Numbered from the stretch's first letter, positions 27,848-38,037 are shown. The stretch is DNA of 64,000 nucleotides from Polyangia bacterium (GCA_030430565.1 JAUIKS010000035.1:62001-126000), one strand, 5' to 3'. Numbers and translations are program-made. Notes: generated by a model not told the origin, from the sequence alone.

Positions 27848-28034
27848 CGGCGCGAGAAATCTACCGCATGTAGGGTCAATCAGCCCCGCGCGCCCTCACG
27901 CGGTCGTTTTGCGCGTTGACGGGCGGCGCGTTTGTGTCGCGCGAAAAAGCGCGTAAGACTGCGCACCGGGCGAGCGCGCGGCCGCGGTCGCATCGTCGCC
28001 CTACGACCCCCCTACGAACCCTAGGAGCCCCACC

Positions 28035-28907
28035 ATGCACACCACACGAAATACCCGGATCCTCCACAGCGCCGCGCTGGTCCTCGGCTTCACGCTCACG
28101 ACCGGCTGCGTGTCGCAGGCGGAGCACGACGCGCTCGCCAAGACGCTCGCCGAGACCCGCGCTGAGCTCACGCGCGAGCAGGGCAACTCCAAGACGCTGC
28201 AAGAGGCGCTCGACAAAGAGCAGGCGAAGGTCAAGGAGCTCAACGCGCGCATCGACTCGCTCAACGAGCAGATCAAGGTCCAGGGCGCGCAGCTGCAGGT
28301 CTCCGACGAGAAGCTCGCCAACACGCTCAAGGATCGCTCGCGCCTCAAGGCCTCCATCGACGAGATGAAGGAGGCGCTGGCGCTCGCGCGGCGGCAACGC
28401 GAGCTCGCGGAGGCGCGGGTCGCCGCGTTCAAGCAGCTGCTCGCGCGCTTCAAGACGCTGATCGACACCGGTAAGCTGCAGGTCAAGATCGTCGACGGCC
28501 GGATGGTCCTGGTGCTGCCCTCGGACATCCTGTTCGCGAGCGGCTCGACCAAGATCTCCGACGAGGGCAAGGCCGCGATCACGGAGGTCTCCGCGATCCT
28601 GGCGACGCTCGAGCAGCGCGCGTTTCAGGTCGAGGGTCACACTGACACCGTGCCCATCAAGACCAAGCAGTTCCCCAGCAATTGGCACCTGGCGGCCGGT
28701 CGCGCGATCGCGGTCGCCGACGTGATGGTCGAGGCCGGGCTCGCGCCCGAGAGCATCAGCGCCGCGAGCTTCGGCGAGTACCGCCCGGCCGCGAGCAATG
28801 ACGACGACGCGGGCAAGGCGCTCAACCGCCGCATCGAGATCGTGCTGGTGCCCGACCTTTCCGTGCTGCCTGGCTTTGAAGAGCTCGAGGCGCTGACCAA
28901 GGGCTGA
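28035..28907 (+). CDS. OmpA-family peptidoglycan-binding lipoprotein
   Basis: The 290-residue product has a lipoprotein signal ending in TLTTGC. Residues 25-135 are a coiled coil (DALAKTLAETRAELTREQ, ALDKEQAKVKELNARIDSL). The C-terminal 120 residues form an OmpA domain: VLVLPSDILFASGSTKIS, FQVEGHTDTVPI and GKALNRRIEIVLVPD, with the Asp/Arg pair that contacts meso-diaminopimelate. It should anchor the outer membrane to the peptidoglycan. The 187-bp region before it has no other gene. An operon with the convergent next gene is excluded. Confidence 0.93.
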   Translation: MHTTRNTRILHSAALVLGFTLTTGCVSQAEHDALAKTLAETRAELTREQGNSKTLQEALDKEQAKVKELNARIDSLNEQIKVQGAQLQVSDEKLANTLKDRSRLKASIDEMKEALALARRQRELAEARVAAFKQLLARFKTLIDTGKLQVKIVDGRMVLVLPSDILFASGSTKISDEGKAAITEVSAILATLEQRAFQVEGHTDTVPIKTKQFPSNWHLAAGRAIAVADVMVEAGLAPESISAASFGEYRPAASNDDDAGKALNRRIEIVLVPDLSVLPGFEELEALTKG

Positions 28908-28928
28908 GGCCCGTCACGACGCGTTCGT

Positions 28929-31010
28929 TTAGTGGACGCGGCCGCGGATCACGACCGCGCCGTCGTCCACGTACGCGCGCTCGATCGTCGGGTCGATCCG
29001 CCCGTCGGGGACGCGCTCGACGATCGAGGAGAGCTCCAGGTCGGGGATCGGGAGCTCCGCGATCATCCCGCTGAAGACGTCGAGGGCGTCCTCGCTGCCG
29101 GCGCGGATGATCTCGGTCGCGTCGACGTCGGAGGCGGGCGTCGCCACGCCGTCGACGAGGACGCGCGCGACGTCGAATTCGAACAGGTGCGCGCGCTCGA
29201 GCTCGAGCTCGATCCCGCCGGCGCGGCTGGGCTTGGCGAAGACCGCGGCCGCGACGGCGACGTCGGCCTCGAGCGCGGTCGTCACCCCGCCGGAGACGAG
29301 CTCGGCGTGCACGCGCAGCTCGCCGACCTCGAGGTCGAGCGCGCCCGCCTGACGGCAGTCGAGCAGGAGCGGGGGGAGGCGCGGGTCGAGCGTGATCGTC
29401 AGGCGCTCGACCGAGGGGTCGAAGGTCCGCGCGGTCGCGCTCAGGTCGCGCGAGGTCTGGAACACGCCGGCGCTCCACAGGCTGGCGAGGAACTGGTTGA
29501 TGAGGTCGAGCTGCACGCGGACCTCGACGGCGCCGCGCTCGCTCCTCGGCGCGCGCCCGCGGCCGGGCTCACGGCAGGCGCCGCGGACGAGCGCGCCCGC
29601 GTTCGCGTGCTGGATGACGCGCCGCGAGGTCAGCGAGGAGCGGCTCCCGACCTCGATGCCGCCCTCCCGCCGTCGCGCCGCGGGCACCAGCGTGAGCGCG
29701 CTGAGCTCCGAGCGCATCTCGATCACCGCGTCGCGCGTCCAGTCGCCGAAGGCCGCGCGCAGCGGGAGGCGGATCGTGCGGTTGATCGCGGTGCGGTTGA
29801 GCGCGTAGGTCAGCGGGAACGCGACCATGGGCGCGAGGCGTCGCTCGAGCTGGCGCTCGAGCTCGCGGGTGATCGCGCCGCGAAACACCGAGATGATCCA
29901 ATTGACGGGGAGGCCCCAGCGGCGGTCGATGGTCGCGCGCAGCTCGGGGAAGGAGACCTTGAGGTCGTGGAGCTCGACGCGCGCGCCGCCCTGGCCCTGG
30001 ACCGAGAGGCCGATCCTCGCGGTCACGCCCATGCTCTTGGCGCTGACGGTCGCGGGGATGTTGATCTTAACTTTTAGCCATGTACCGGCGAGCCGCAGCT
30101 GCACCGCGACGTCGCGGAGCTTCGCGCGCAGCTCGAGCTCGCCGCGATCGACCGCGAGCCCGACCTCGGGGTACTCGCCGCGCTTGAACTCCGCGATCTC
30201 GACGCTGCCGTCGAAGCCGCCCTGCTCGACCGTGATCGTGCGCTGCACGAGGGCGTCGAGGTCGAGGCTGGCGAGCACGAGCTCGAGCGCGCTCGCGAGG
30301 TCGCGCGGGCGCGCGCGGTCGCGCGGCGCGCCGGAGTCGATGGCGCCCTGTCCAATCCACATCTGGAGCCCCCCGTCGACGCCGGCGTCACCGCGCAGCG
30401 GGCCGTCGACGGGGCGATAGGCGGGCGCGGCGTAGAAGCTCTGCGCGTGGTGAGAGCGGTTGCCGTGCTCATCCTCGGCGGTGATGACGATGACGTTGAG
30501 CCCGGTCCGCGGCCGCACCGTCACGACGCCGCGCGCGCGATCGCGGCCGCGCGGCGCGAGCTCGACGCCGGCGACGCGGGCCTTCGCCAGCGCGCTCGCG
30601 GTGTCGATGATCTCGTACTTCACCGCGACGCCGGCCTTGTCGAGCGGGAGCGTCGCGCCGCGCGCGGGCGCGAGGACCCGGATGATCGGTCCGCTCGGGT
30701 CGGCGACGGGAGCGTCCGCCGGCAGCCGCGGCGGTCGCCCGCGCCAGGGCGCGGGGTCGTGGTCGATGGGGTCGAGCGCGAACTCGTCCTCGGGCTCCTC
30801 CGGCGTCTCGAGCGTGGGCTCCGGCTCCGGCTCCGGCTCCTTCGCGCGGACGACCGCCGCGGGCGCCTTGGGGGCGGGGGCCGTCGGCTCCTCCTCGGCG
30901 CTGTCGCACCCCGTCAGGCACATCGTCGCCAGCGCGCACGCGAGCGCGGCGCGCACGGGGGCGGCGACGCGACATCGTGAAGGTGAAGGCGAGGGGTGGT
31001 GGGGCTGCAC
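28929..31010 (-). CDS. Large lipoprotein, possible lipid-binding (TULIP-like) fold
   Basis: The 693-residue product starts with an Arg-rich n-region and a hydrophobic stretch ending in CLTGC, a lipobox. A Pro/Glu low-complexity linker follows, then a repeated beta-rich body with VELHDLKVSFPELRATI, ISVFRGAITRELERQLERRL and a repeated counterpart late in the chain. The long beta strands with an amphipathic helix resemble tubular lipid-binding (BPI/TULIP) folds, which is inference only. It should be in the outer membrane or periplasm. Convergent with the OmpA lipoprotein. Confidence 0.8.
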   Translation of the reverse strand: MQPHHPSPSPSRCRVAAPVRAALACALATMCLTGCDSAEEEPTAPAPKAPAAVVRAKEPEPEPEPTLETPEEPEDEFALDPIDHDPAPWRGRPPRLPADAPVADPSGPIIRVLAPARGATLPLDKAGVAVKYEIIDTASALAKARVAGVELAPRGRDRARGVVTVRPRTGLNVIVITAEDEHGNRSHHAQSFYAAPAYRPVDGPLRGDAGVDGGLQMWIGQGAIDSGAPRDRARPRDLASALELVLASLDLDALVQRTITVEQGGFDGSVEIAEFKRGEYPEVGLAVDRGELELRAKLRDVAVQLRLAGTWLKVKINIPATVSAKSMGVTARIGLSVQGQGGARVELHDLKVSFPELRATIDRRWGLPVNWIISVFRGAITRELERQLERRLAPMVAFPLTYALNRTAINRTIRLPLRAAFGDWTRDAVIEMRSELSALTLVPAARRREGGIEVGSRSSLTSRRVIQHANAGALVRGACREPGRGRAPRSERGAVEVRVQLDLINQFLASLWSAGVFQTSRDLSATARTFDPSVERLTITLDPRLPPLLLDCRQAGALDLEVGELRVHAELVSGGVTTALEADVAVAAAVFAKPSRAGGIELELERAHLFEFDVARVLVDGVATPASDVDATEIIRAGSEDALDVFSGMIAELPIPDLELSSIVERVPDGRIDPTIERAYVDDGAVVIRGRVH

Positions 31011-31117
31011 GCGTCCGTTCCTCGTCCGGGCATACTACAAACTCCCGCGCGAGCAGAGCCCGACTCGCGGCCTGTGTCCATGCGGTAGTCTCAGCCGTGC
31101 CCTGCAGGACCGCCGCG

Positions 31118-32242
31118 ATGATGACCCGCGCCGTCAGCTCGACGGTCTGCGCCCTGCTCCTGGCTGGCCTCGTGCTCCCGCTGGCGGGCTGTCAGCGACT
31201 CGGCCCGCGGTCGATCCGCAACGGCCGCCCGCAGTACAACCAGGCGCTGCAGCGCACCTTTGACGAGGAGATGCTGCTCAACCTGGTGCGTCTCAAGTAC
31301 AACGAGTCGCCGTACTTCCTCAGCATTATCAGCATCTCGTCGTCGATGAGCGTCTCGGTGACCGCCGCGGGCTGGGCGGGGACCGGGCTGTCCGACCCGA
31401 ACCAGAGCATCGCGCCGGGCGCCTACGTGAACCCGGGGGTCACCTACTCCGAGGACCCGACGATCATCTACGCGCCGCTCCAGGGCGAGGCGTTCGTGCG
31501 CCGCCTGCTCACGCCCATCGACATCGGCACGATCACGCTGCTCGAGCGCGCCGGCTGGGATCTCGATCGCGTCCTGCATGTCACGGTCGACTCGATGAAC
31601 GGGATCCGCAACGGCGCCAAGCTCGATCGACCGGCGCCGGCGCGCCCGTCCGCGGGCGAGTCGTTTCGCGCGATCGTAGCGACGATGACGCGGCTCGAGG
31701 AGCGCGGGGACCTGACGTTCAAGGCGATCATGACCGCCGAGGACGACGCGCGGGTCCGCTTCGAGATGTACATCGCGCCGGCGGCCCGCAGCGCCCCCGA
31801 CGTGCAGGCGATGTTTCGCTCGCTGCAGGTCGACCCCGCCGCGCAGCCGTACCTGCTCACTTCGAACCCGGTCGGCGGCGGCGGGAACAAGATCTCGATC
31901 GTCACGCGCCCGCTGACCGCGGCGCTGTTCTTCCTCAGCCAGGGCATCGACGTGCCGAAGGAGCACGTCGAGCGCGGGCTCGTCGCGATCACGCGCGAGA
32001 CCAACGGCCAGCCGTACAGCTGGCGGGGGATCGTCAAGCCGCTGCTGCGGATCGAGAGCTCGTCGACGCGGCCCAGCGCGGCCTTCGTGCGCGTGCCGTA
32101 CCGCGGCGCCTGGTACTACATCCGCGAGAACGACACCGAGTCGCGCGCGACCTTCTCGCTGCTCGCGCTGCTCTACACGCTGCAGGCGGGGGCGCGCGGG
32201 AGCGGCACGAGCCCCGTGCTCACGCTCCCGATCGCGGACTGA
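31118..32242 (+). CDS. Lipoprotein of unknown function
   Basis: Start is one of two adjacent ATG codons (31118, 31121); the 47 codons upstream are rejected as leader. The 374-residue product has a signal LLLAGLVLPLAGC, a clear lipobox. The mature part is beta/alpha mixed (TFDEEMLLNLVRLKYNESPYF, then ISISSSMSVSV) and ends in YSWRGIVKPLLRI. No family recognised. The motif NLVRLKYNESPYFL resembles uncharacterised lipoproteins found in various proteobacteria; the role is unknown. Confidence 0.82.
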   Translation: MMTRAVSSTVCALLLAGLVLPLAGCQRLGPRSIRNGRPQYNQALQRTFDEEMLLNLVRLKYNESPYFLSIISISSSMSVSVTAAGWAGTGLSDPNQSIAPGAYVNPGVTYSEDPTIIYAPLQGEAFVRRLLTPIDIGTITLLERAGWDLDRVLHVTVDSMNGIRNGAKLDRPAPARPSAGESFRAIVATMTRLEERGDLTFKAIMTAEDDARVRFEMYIAPAARSAPDVQAMFRSLQVDPAAQPYLLTSNPVGGGGNKISIVTRPLTAALFFLSQGIDVPKEHVERGLVAITRETNGQPYSWRGIVKPLLRIESSSTRPSAAFVRVPYRGAWYYIRENDTESRATFSLLALLYTLQAGARGSGTSPVLTLPIAD

Positions 32243-32260
32243 GGCCGCCGCGACCGCGTC

Positions 32261-32875
32261 TCAGTCGGCGCTGGCGCGCTGGAACGCGGGGCGCTGGCGC
32301 ATCCCCTCGAGGTAGCGGGTCGCCGCGGCGCAGCCCTGCAGCTGCCCCGAGACGCGCGCCCACTCGAGGACGCCGGCGAGCACGATGTCGGCGGCCGAGA
32401 ACGCCTCGCCGGTGATGTACTCGACCTGCTCGAGCCTCGCCTCCAGCGGACGCAGCAGGGTGACGAGCGCGGCGCGCTCCTCCTCGGTGGCCGCCTCGGC
32501 GCGGCGCTCCTCGGGCCCGAAGAACGCGCGGTGGTAGGCCGGGAGCACGGCCTGGGAGAGCGAGGTCATCGCGAACATGATCCACTCGTAGTAGCGCGCG
32601 CGCGCCGGCGTCCCGGGCGGCGGCGCGAGCCCGCGGTCCTGGAAGCGGTCGGCGATGTGCATGCAGATCGCGGCGGACTCGGTGACGCAGACCCCCTCGT
32701 CGACGAGCGCGGGCACGTGCCCGTGCGGGTGGACCTCAAGGTATTCAGGGCGCTTGTGATCGCCGTCGGCGAGGCTGAGGCGAACGAGCTCGTAGGGGGC
32801 GCCGAGCTCCTCCAGCAGCCAGCGGGGACGAAGCGACGATGTCATGTACGCGTAGTACAGCTTCACATCTGTCAT
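32261..32875 (-). CDS. Glutathione S-transferase family protein
   Basis: The 204-residue product has the thioredoxin-like N-terminal half (KLYYAYMTSSLRPRWLLEEL, then PHGHVPALVDEG with the cis-Pro, ESAAIC for gamma-glutamyl binding) and the helical C-terminal half. It would conjugate glutathione or act as a thiol peroxidase/isomerase in the cytosol. The listed ATG at 32875 lies inside a TATAAT-like box; the in-frame GTG at 32866 is an equally good start and would fit a leaderless message. Substrate unknown. Confidence 0.88.
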   Translation of the reverse strand: MTDVKLYYAYMTSSLRPRWLLEELGAPYELVRLSLADGDHKRPEYLEVHPHGHVPALVDEGVCVTESAAICMHIADRFQDRGLAPPPGTPARARYYEWIMFAMTSLSQAVLPAYHRAFFGPEERRAEAATEEERAALVTLLRPLEARLEQVEYITGEAFSAADIVLAGVLEWARVSGQLQGCAAATRYLEGMRQRPAFQRASAD

Positions 32876-32884
32876 TATAGACAG
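32869..32884. promoter_or_regulatory. Palindrome CTGTC-N6-GACAG over the GST start
   Basis: On the minus strand CTGTC-TATAAT-GACAG covers the 5' end of the GST gene. Its centre is an exact TATAAT, so a regulator bound here would block the promoter or the start codon. Only this copy was found. Confidence 0.4.
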
Positions 32885-32892
32885 GTTATGTC

Positions 32893-35800
32893 TCAGGCGC
32901 GCGACCCGTCTGGCGAGGCGGGGAGCTCGATCGTGAAGGTCGAGCCCTCGCCGACCGCGCTGCGGACCGTGATGGCGCCGCCCAGCATCGTGACGAGCCG
33001 CTGGGTGATCGCGAGGCCTAGGCCGGAGCCGCCGTGGGCGCGCGTCGAGGAGGCGTCGAGCTGGTGAAACACCTCGAAGATGCGGGATTGCTGCTCGGGC
33101 GACATGCCGATCCCGGTGTCGGAGACCTCAAAGTGGAGCCGCGCGCCTTCGCTCGTCTCGTCGCGGCGGGCGGTGAGCGTGACCGCGCCGTCGTCGGTGA
33201 ATTTTGACGCGTTCCCGAGCACGTTGATCAAGATCTGGCGGATCCGCAGCGGGTCGCTGCGCGCGTCGCCGAGCGCGCCGAGCTGGGCGCGGAACACGTT
33301 GCCGCGCGCCTCGACGACGGGGCGTATCACCTCGACGATCTCGCGCAGCAGCGCGCCGACGTCAAAGGGGACGAAGTTGAGGTCGAGGCGCTCGGCCTCG
33401 ATCTTCGAGAAGTCGAGCACGTTGCTGATGATCTCGAGCAGGTGCTTGCCGGCCCGCTGGATCCGGCGCAGGTCCTCGGAGAGCTCGTCGTCGCCGCGCT
33501 CCTCCGTGATGTCGAGCATGAGCTCGCCGTAGCCGATGATCGCGTTGAGGGGGGTCCGCAGCTCGTGGCTCATGTTGGCGAGGAAGGTGCTCTTGGCGCG
33601 GCTCGCGGACTCCGCCTCCGCGCGCGCGCGCTCGAGCCGGGCGTAGACCTGCGCGTGGCTCAGCGAGATCGCGAGCTGGGCGGTGAGGAGGCGCAGGACC
33701 TCGACGCGCGCCGGGGTGAACGCGCCGGCGATCTGGTTGTGCTCGAGGTAGAGCACGCCGCGGGTCTCGCCGCGGTGCTGCACCGGGACGCACAGGAGCG
33801 AGCGGACGCCGACGCGCGCGACGTAGGGGTCCTCGCCGATGACGTCGTCGGCCCGCGCCTCGTCGCGGACGACGTATCGACCTGTTCTCCAAGACATCAG
33901 CACCGCGGCGCTCGCGACGAGCGAGCTCTGCCGCAGCGGGGCGCGGTCCCCGAGCACGCGCACCCGCGCGCCGCCTTCGTCGTCGGTGTCCGCGTCGGCG
34001 GCGACGATCAAGCCGTCTTCGTCATCGATGATCAGCGCCGCGCGCTCGGCCCCCGCGTTGAGCAGCACGGTGTGCATCACTCGCTCGAGCATTCGGTCCA
34101 GCTCGATCTCGGCGGCGAAGGCCTGCGCCGAGCGCAGCACGCTGACGCTGTCGATGTCGAGCGGGCCGGCGTCCTCCGCCCCGGGGCGAGCTGCGGCGGC
34201 GCCGACGCGCGCCTGCAGGGTTTTTGGGTGGGCGCGCTCGAGCGCGCCCACCTTCGCGGTCGCGCCCCAGCGGGCGTAGGCGTCGCGGGCCTCGACACGG
34301 TGCAGGCGCGCGAGCGTGGCGCGACCCTCCTCCGCGTGGAAGGCCGCGGCGCGCTCGTTGGCGATCGCCTCGATCGAGGTGAAGCCGTGGACGCGCGCCT
34401 GCGCGACCGCGCGATCGTAGAGTTCCGTGGCCTCCCGCGCGCGGCCGACGACGCGGGCCCGCTCGGCCGCGACGAGGCAGCGGCGGTGCTCGTAGTTCTC
34501 GGGGCAGGCGGCGGCCCAGCGGGCGAGCGCGCGCAGGTGACGATCGAGCTCCTCGAGCAGCGTCTCGCGACGCGCGCGCGCGCTGTCGGCGTAGCGCGCC
34601 GCGAGCACGAGCGCCGCGTAGAACGGGTACTCGGTCATGTAGAAGAACCCGTAGTTGCTGCTGATGCGGGCGCCCGCCTCCGAAAGCAGCGCCGCGGCGC
34701 GTTCGAACTCGCCGTGCAGGTACAGCGCCATCAGCCGCGAGGTGTAGTACCAGCGGATGGCGAAGGTGAGCCCGGCGCGCTCGATCCGCTCGATGAACGC
34801 GTGCTCGTCGAAGCCCTCGTCGGAGAGCGAGGCGACGCCGTAGGTCTCGCCCCGGAGGTTGCGCGCGAGCTGACGCGCGACCTGCAGCACCGCGGTCGAG
34901 GAGGCGACCTTGGTCTGCGTCATCAGCTCTAAGAACTCGCCTTGCTGGTGCACGAGCTCGCCGAGCGGATCGCCGAGGTCGAGGCGCGCGATCGCGGTGT
35001 GACTGCACGCGTAGGAGGTGTAGATGTGATCACCGGCCTCGAGCCCGCCGGTGCGGGCGCGGTCGAACAGCGCCAGCGTCTCGCGCAGATGCATCGAGAG
35101 GTGGCCGTAGGAGCCGAACACGAAGTCGAGGCGACACTGCAGCTCCAGGCCAGCGATGCGCGCGCCGAGCTCGCGCGCGCGCGCCCCGATCGCGGCGCCC
35201 TCGGCGTGGCGCGCGAGCGCGGTCGAGAGGTAGTAGCCGTAGACCATGTAGCTGTAGGCCGAGACCTCGGCGTGCCCGCGCGTGAGCGAGAGCAGCACCT
35301 GGCGCGAGACGACGAGCGCGTACAGCCCCGGGCGCGAGAGGTTCGTCGGCGCGAGCATCTCCGTGAGCAGCTCGAGCGCGTCGCGGGTCTTGAGGTCCTC
35401 GGCCACCGGGCGGTGGAGGATGTACTCGTGCCCGTGCTGGCTGAGCAGCGCGTCGATCTGAGCGCGGTCGGCCGCGGCCGAGCTCGCGCACTCGTCTTCG
35501 TCCTCCGGGATCGACACGCCGAGCGACTCGAGCGCGGCGCGGCCGACCGCGATCGCCTCGCGCGAGCGCCCGAGGCTGACGAGGATCCGGAGCTCGAGCC
35601 GGTGGACGAGCGCGCGCTCATGGTCGGTGTGGGCGACGCGCTTGAGCTCTGGGAGATGCCGCTCGGCGGCCGCCTGCTGGCTGCTGAGAAACTTGCACTC
35701 GGCGCGACCGCTGTGCAGCGCGAACGCGAGCGCGCGCGCGCCCTCGTTGAGCGCGGCTGGCAGCGCGTCGCAGCCGGCGGCGTAGAGCCGCGCCGCGCTC

Positions 35801-38037
35801 GCGTACGCGGTCCGGGCTCGCGCTTGACGGGCAGCCTCGAGGTTGAGCGCGGCGATCGCGAGGCGCTCGCGCTCGTCGACGACGCGCGAGATGCCGAGGT
35901 TGAGGTGCACCAGCGCCTCGAGCCCGTGGTCCTCGCCGCCGCCCCAGAGCGCCCTCCCAACCGCGAGGTGCGTCTCGACCCGCTCGTCCGCCGTGAGCTG
36001 CTCATACACGGCCTTGCGCACGTGCTCGTGGGAGAAGCGGGCCCGGTCGGGGGCGACGAGCGCGAGCAGGTCTCGCTCGCTCGCTGGCTGCAGGCGCGCC
36101 TCGAGCTCGCCCGAGGGCGCGTCCAGGACGCGCGCGAGCGTCGTCAACGAGAACTCACCGCCGAGGCATGAGGCGCTCGCGAGCGCGGTGACGGTCTCGC
36201 CCGGGAGCCCGCGCAGGCCGTCCAGCAGCACCTCGGCGAGGTCCTGCGGCAGCGCGCCGACGGCCGAGAGCGACCAGCTCCAGCCGCCGCGCGCGGCGTC
36301 CCGCGTGAGCAGCCCGACGCGCGCCGTGTAGCGGATGAGCTCGCGGGTGAAGAGCGGGTTTCCAGATGTCCTTTGGTGCAAGTCGCTGGCGAGCGCGTCA
36401 ACCTCGACGGGATCGACGTCGAGCGCGTCGCGCAGCAACCTCCGCGTGTCATCGACCGAGAGCGCGCCGAGACGCAGCGTCACCGCGTCGTCGCGCGCCG
36501 CGAGCTCGTTGACGGACTCACACAAGCCGGCGTCCCGCGTGAGCGCGTCCTCGCGGTACGTCACCACGAGCAGCAGCCCGCTCTGCTGGGGGTGCACGAC
36601 GAGCGCGCGCAGGAACTCGACGGTCCCCAGATCCGCGCAGTGGAGGTCGTCGAGCGCGAGCACGAGGATCCGCCCCGCGAGCGTGAACAGCCCGATCAGG
36701 CGCAGCAGCGCGAGCCGGAGGAGGTTCGACGCCTCGGGCGAGGGGCTCGGGCGCTGCTCGGCGGGCCGCTGCAGGAGCCCGCCGAGATCAGGGAGCGCCT
36801 CCGTGAGCAGCCCGAGCCCAGGCCCCACGGCGTCGGTGATGCGCTCGCGCCAGCTGAGGATCTCGGGCTCGTCGAGCGTGAGGATGTGCTGAATCAGCCC
36901 CTGCAGCGTCGAGAGCAACGTTTCGAAGGGCGGCTCTCTCCCGTACGCGTCAAACCTCCCGGCGACGCAGTGGACACGCGCTCGCGTGGCGCGGCGGCGC
37001 AGGGCCTCGAGCAGCGCGCTCTTCCCCGCGCCCGCGTGACCCGAGATCATCACGAGCTCGATGCCGCCCCGCTTCGCGCGCTCGAGCGCGCGCTCGAGCG
37101 CCTCGAGCTCCTCGTCCCGGCCGTATAGCTGCGTGATCGAGCGCAGCTTCACGCGCTCTCGCTCGCTCCTCACCAGCGAGGCGTCGAGCGGGCCGCCCTC
37201 GCGGACCCTGGACCGGCAGCGACGGAGATCGCCGAGCAGCGCGGCGGCGCTCTGATAGCGCCCGTCGGGGTTCTTGGCGAGCAGGCGCAGCGTGATCGCG
37301 GCGAGCGGCGCGGGGATGGAGACGCCGTCCGGGCGGCGCGGCGCGGCGGGCGGGCGGACGACGTGGGCGTGGACCAGCTCGAGCGGGTCCTCGTCACGAA
37401 ACGGCGGCGCGCCGGTGAGCAGCTCGTAGAACACCGCGCCCAGGGCGTACAGATCGGCGCGGGCGTCGGCTTCACGATTCATGCGCCCGACGAGCTCGGG
37501 CGCCGCGTAGCGCAGCGCGTCACCCATGGGGGGGCCAGGCGGCTCCGCGTCGTCGTCGGGCCAGCGCGTCCACGCGAGCTCGCTGAGAAACACGGCGGAC
37601 GCCGGCGCCTCGGGCTCGGCGAGCAGGAACGCGGCCGGCGAGAGCGCCCGGTGCAGCATGTCCGCGTCGTGCAGCTCGGCGAGCGCCTCCGCCATGACGC
37701 ACGCGCGCTCCGTGAACACGTCGGGCTGGACCGGCGCCCCCACGTCGAGCGGCGCCCCCACGGCGTCGCGGACGAGCAGCAGCTCCCCGCGCCCGCGGAG
37801 CAGCGCGCGCGCCGTGGCGAGCGGCGGGCCCGCGGCCTGTCGCGCGAGCGCTCGGGACAACCGCAGCTCCCGCGCGAGTCGACCCGCGGCCGCCTCGAGC
37901 TGCCGCCCCAGACCGTGCGTCACGCGGAGCAACGCCGGCGCCCCGTCGCTCAACCGCCGCGCTCGCCACAACTCGAAGTCAGGCCCGGCGCGCAGGCGCG
38001 ACAGGAATTCGAAGCCGAGAGCCCTCCGGGTCACCAC
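32893..38037 (-). CDS. Pseudokinase-ATPase-TPR-GAF-histidine kinase hybrid
   Basis: The 1714-residue product starts at GTG 38037. Residues 1-275 have a Ser/Thr kinase fold but lost key residues: the catalytic loop reads LHRALSPAAFLL (HRD Asp replaced by Ala) and no DFG is seen, so this part is probably a pseudokinase. Residues about 295-560 form an ATPase with P-loop GHAGAGKSALL. A long helical TPR-like region follows, then a GAF domain at about 1320-1460, an H-box NMSHELRTPLNAI near 1488 and an ATPase domain with FEVSDTGIGMSPEQQ and GGSGLGLAITQRL. No receiver domain is fused. It should be cytosolic; the signal and response regulator are unknown. Confidence 0.88.
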   Translation of the reverse strand: MVTRRALGFEFLSRLRAGPDFELWRARRLSDGAPALLRVTHGLGRQLEAAAGRLARELRLSRALARQAAGPPLATARALLRGRGELLLVRDAVGAPLDVGAPVQPDVFTERACVMAEALAELHDADMLHRALSPAAFLLAEPEAPASAVFLSELAWTRWPDDDAEPPGPPMGDALRYAAPELVGRMNREADARADLYALGAVFYELLTGAPPFRDEDPLELVHAHVVRPPAAPRRPDGVSIPAPLAAITLRLLAKNPDGRYQSAAALLGDLRRCRSRVREGGPLDASLVRSERERVKLRSITQLYGRDEELEALERALERAKRGGIELVMISGHAGAGKSALLEALRRRATRARVHCVAGRFDAYGREPPFETLLSTLQGLIQHILTLDEPEILSWRERITDAVGPGLGLLTEALPDLGGLLQRPAEQRPSPSPEASNLLRLALLRLIGLFTLAGRILVLALDDLHCADLGTVEFLRALVVHPQQSGLLLVVTYREDALTRDAGLCESVNELAARDDAVTLRLGALSVDDTRRLLRDALDVDPVEVDALASDLHQRTSGNPLFTRELIRYTARVGLLTRDAARGGWSWSLSAVGALPQDLAEVLLDGLRGLPGETVTALASASCLGGEFSLTTLARVLDAPSGELEARLQPASERDLLALVAPDRARFSHEHVRKAVYEQLTADERVETHLAVGRALWGGGEDHGLEALVHLNLGISRVVDERERLAIAALNLEAARQARARTAYASAARLYAAGCDALPAALNEGARALAFALHSGRAECKFLSSQQAAAERHLPELKRVAHTDHERALVHRLELRILVSLGRSREAIAVGRAALESLGVSIPEDEDECASSAAADRAQIDALLSQHGHEYILHRPVAEDLKTRDALELLTEMLAPTNLSRPGLYALVVSRQVLLSLTRGHAEVSAYSYMVYGYYLSTALARHAEGAAIGARARELGARIAGLELQCRLDFVFGSYGHLSMHLRETLALFDRARTGGLEAGDHIYTSYACSHTAIARLDLGDPLGELVHQQGEFLELMTQTKVASSTAVLQVARQLARNLRGETYGVASLSDEGFDEHAFIERIERAGLTFAIRWYYTSRLMALYLHGEFERAAALLSEAGARISSNYGFFYMTEYPFYAALVLAARYADSARARRETLLEELDRHLRALARWAAACPENYEHRRCLVAAERARVVGRAREATELYDRAVAQARVHGFTSIEAIANERAAAFHAEEGRATLARLHRVEARDAYARWGATAKVGALERAHPKTLQARVGAAAARPGAEDAGPLDIDSVSVLRSAQAFAAEIELDRMLERVMHTVLLNAGAERAALIIDDEDGLIVAADADTDDEGGARVRVLGDRAPLRQSSLVASAAVLMSWRTGRYVVRDEARADDVIGEDPYVARVGVRSLLCVPVQHRGETRGVLYLEHNQIAGAFTPARVEVLRLLTAQLAISLSHAQVYARLERARAEAESASRAKSTFLANMSHELRTPLNAIIGYGELMLDITEERGDDELSEDLRRIQRAGKHLLEIISNVLDFSKIEAERLDLNFVPFDVGALLREIVEVIRPVVEARGNVFRAQLGALGDARSDPLRIRQILINVLGNASKFTDDGAVTLTARRDETSEGARLHFEVSDTGIGMSPEQQSRIFEVFHQLDASSTRAHGGSGLGLAITQRLVTMLGGAITVRSAVGEGSTFTIELPASPDGSRA

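Noticed and set aside
27876..28688. Minus-strand long frame over the OmpA lipoprotein
   Set aside because: It is a mirror of the clear OmpA gene in Arg/Leu-rich composition.
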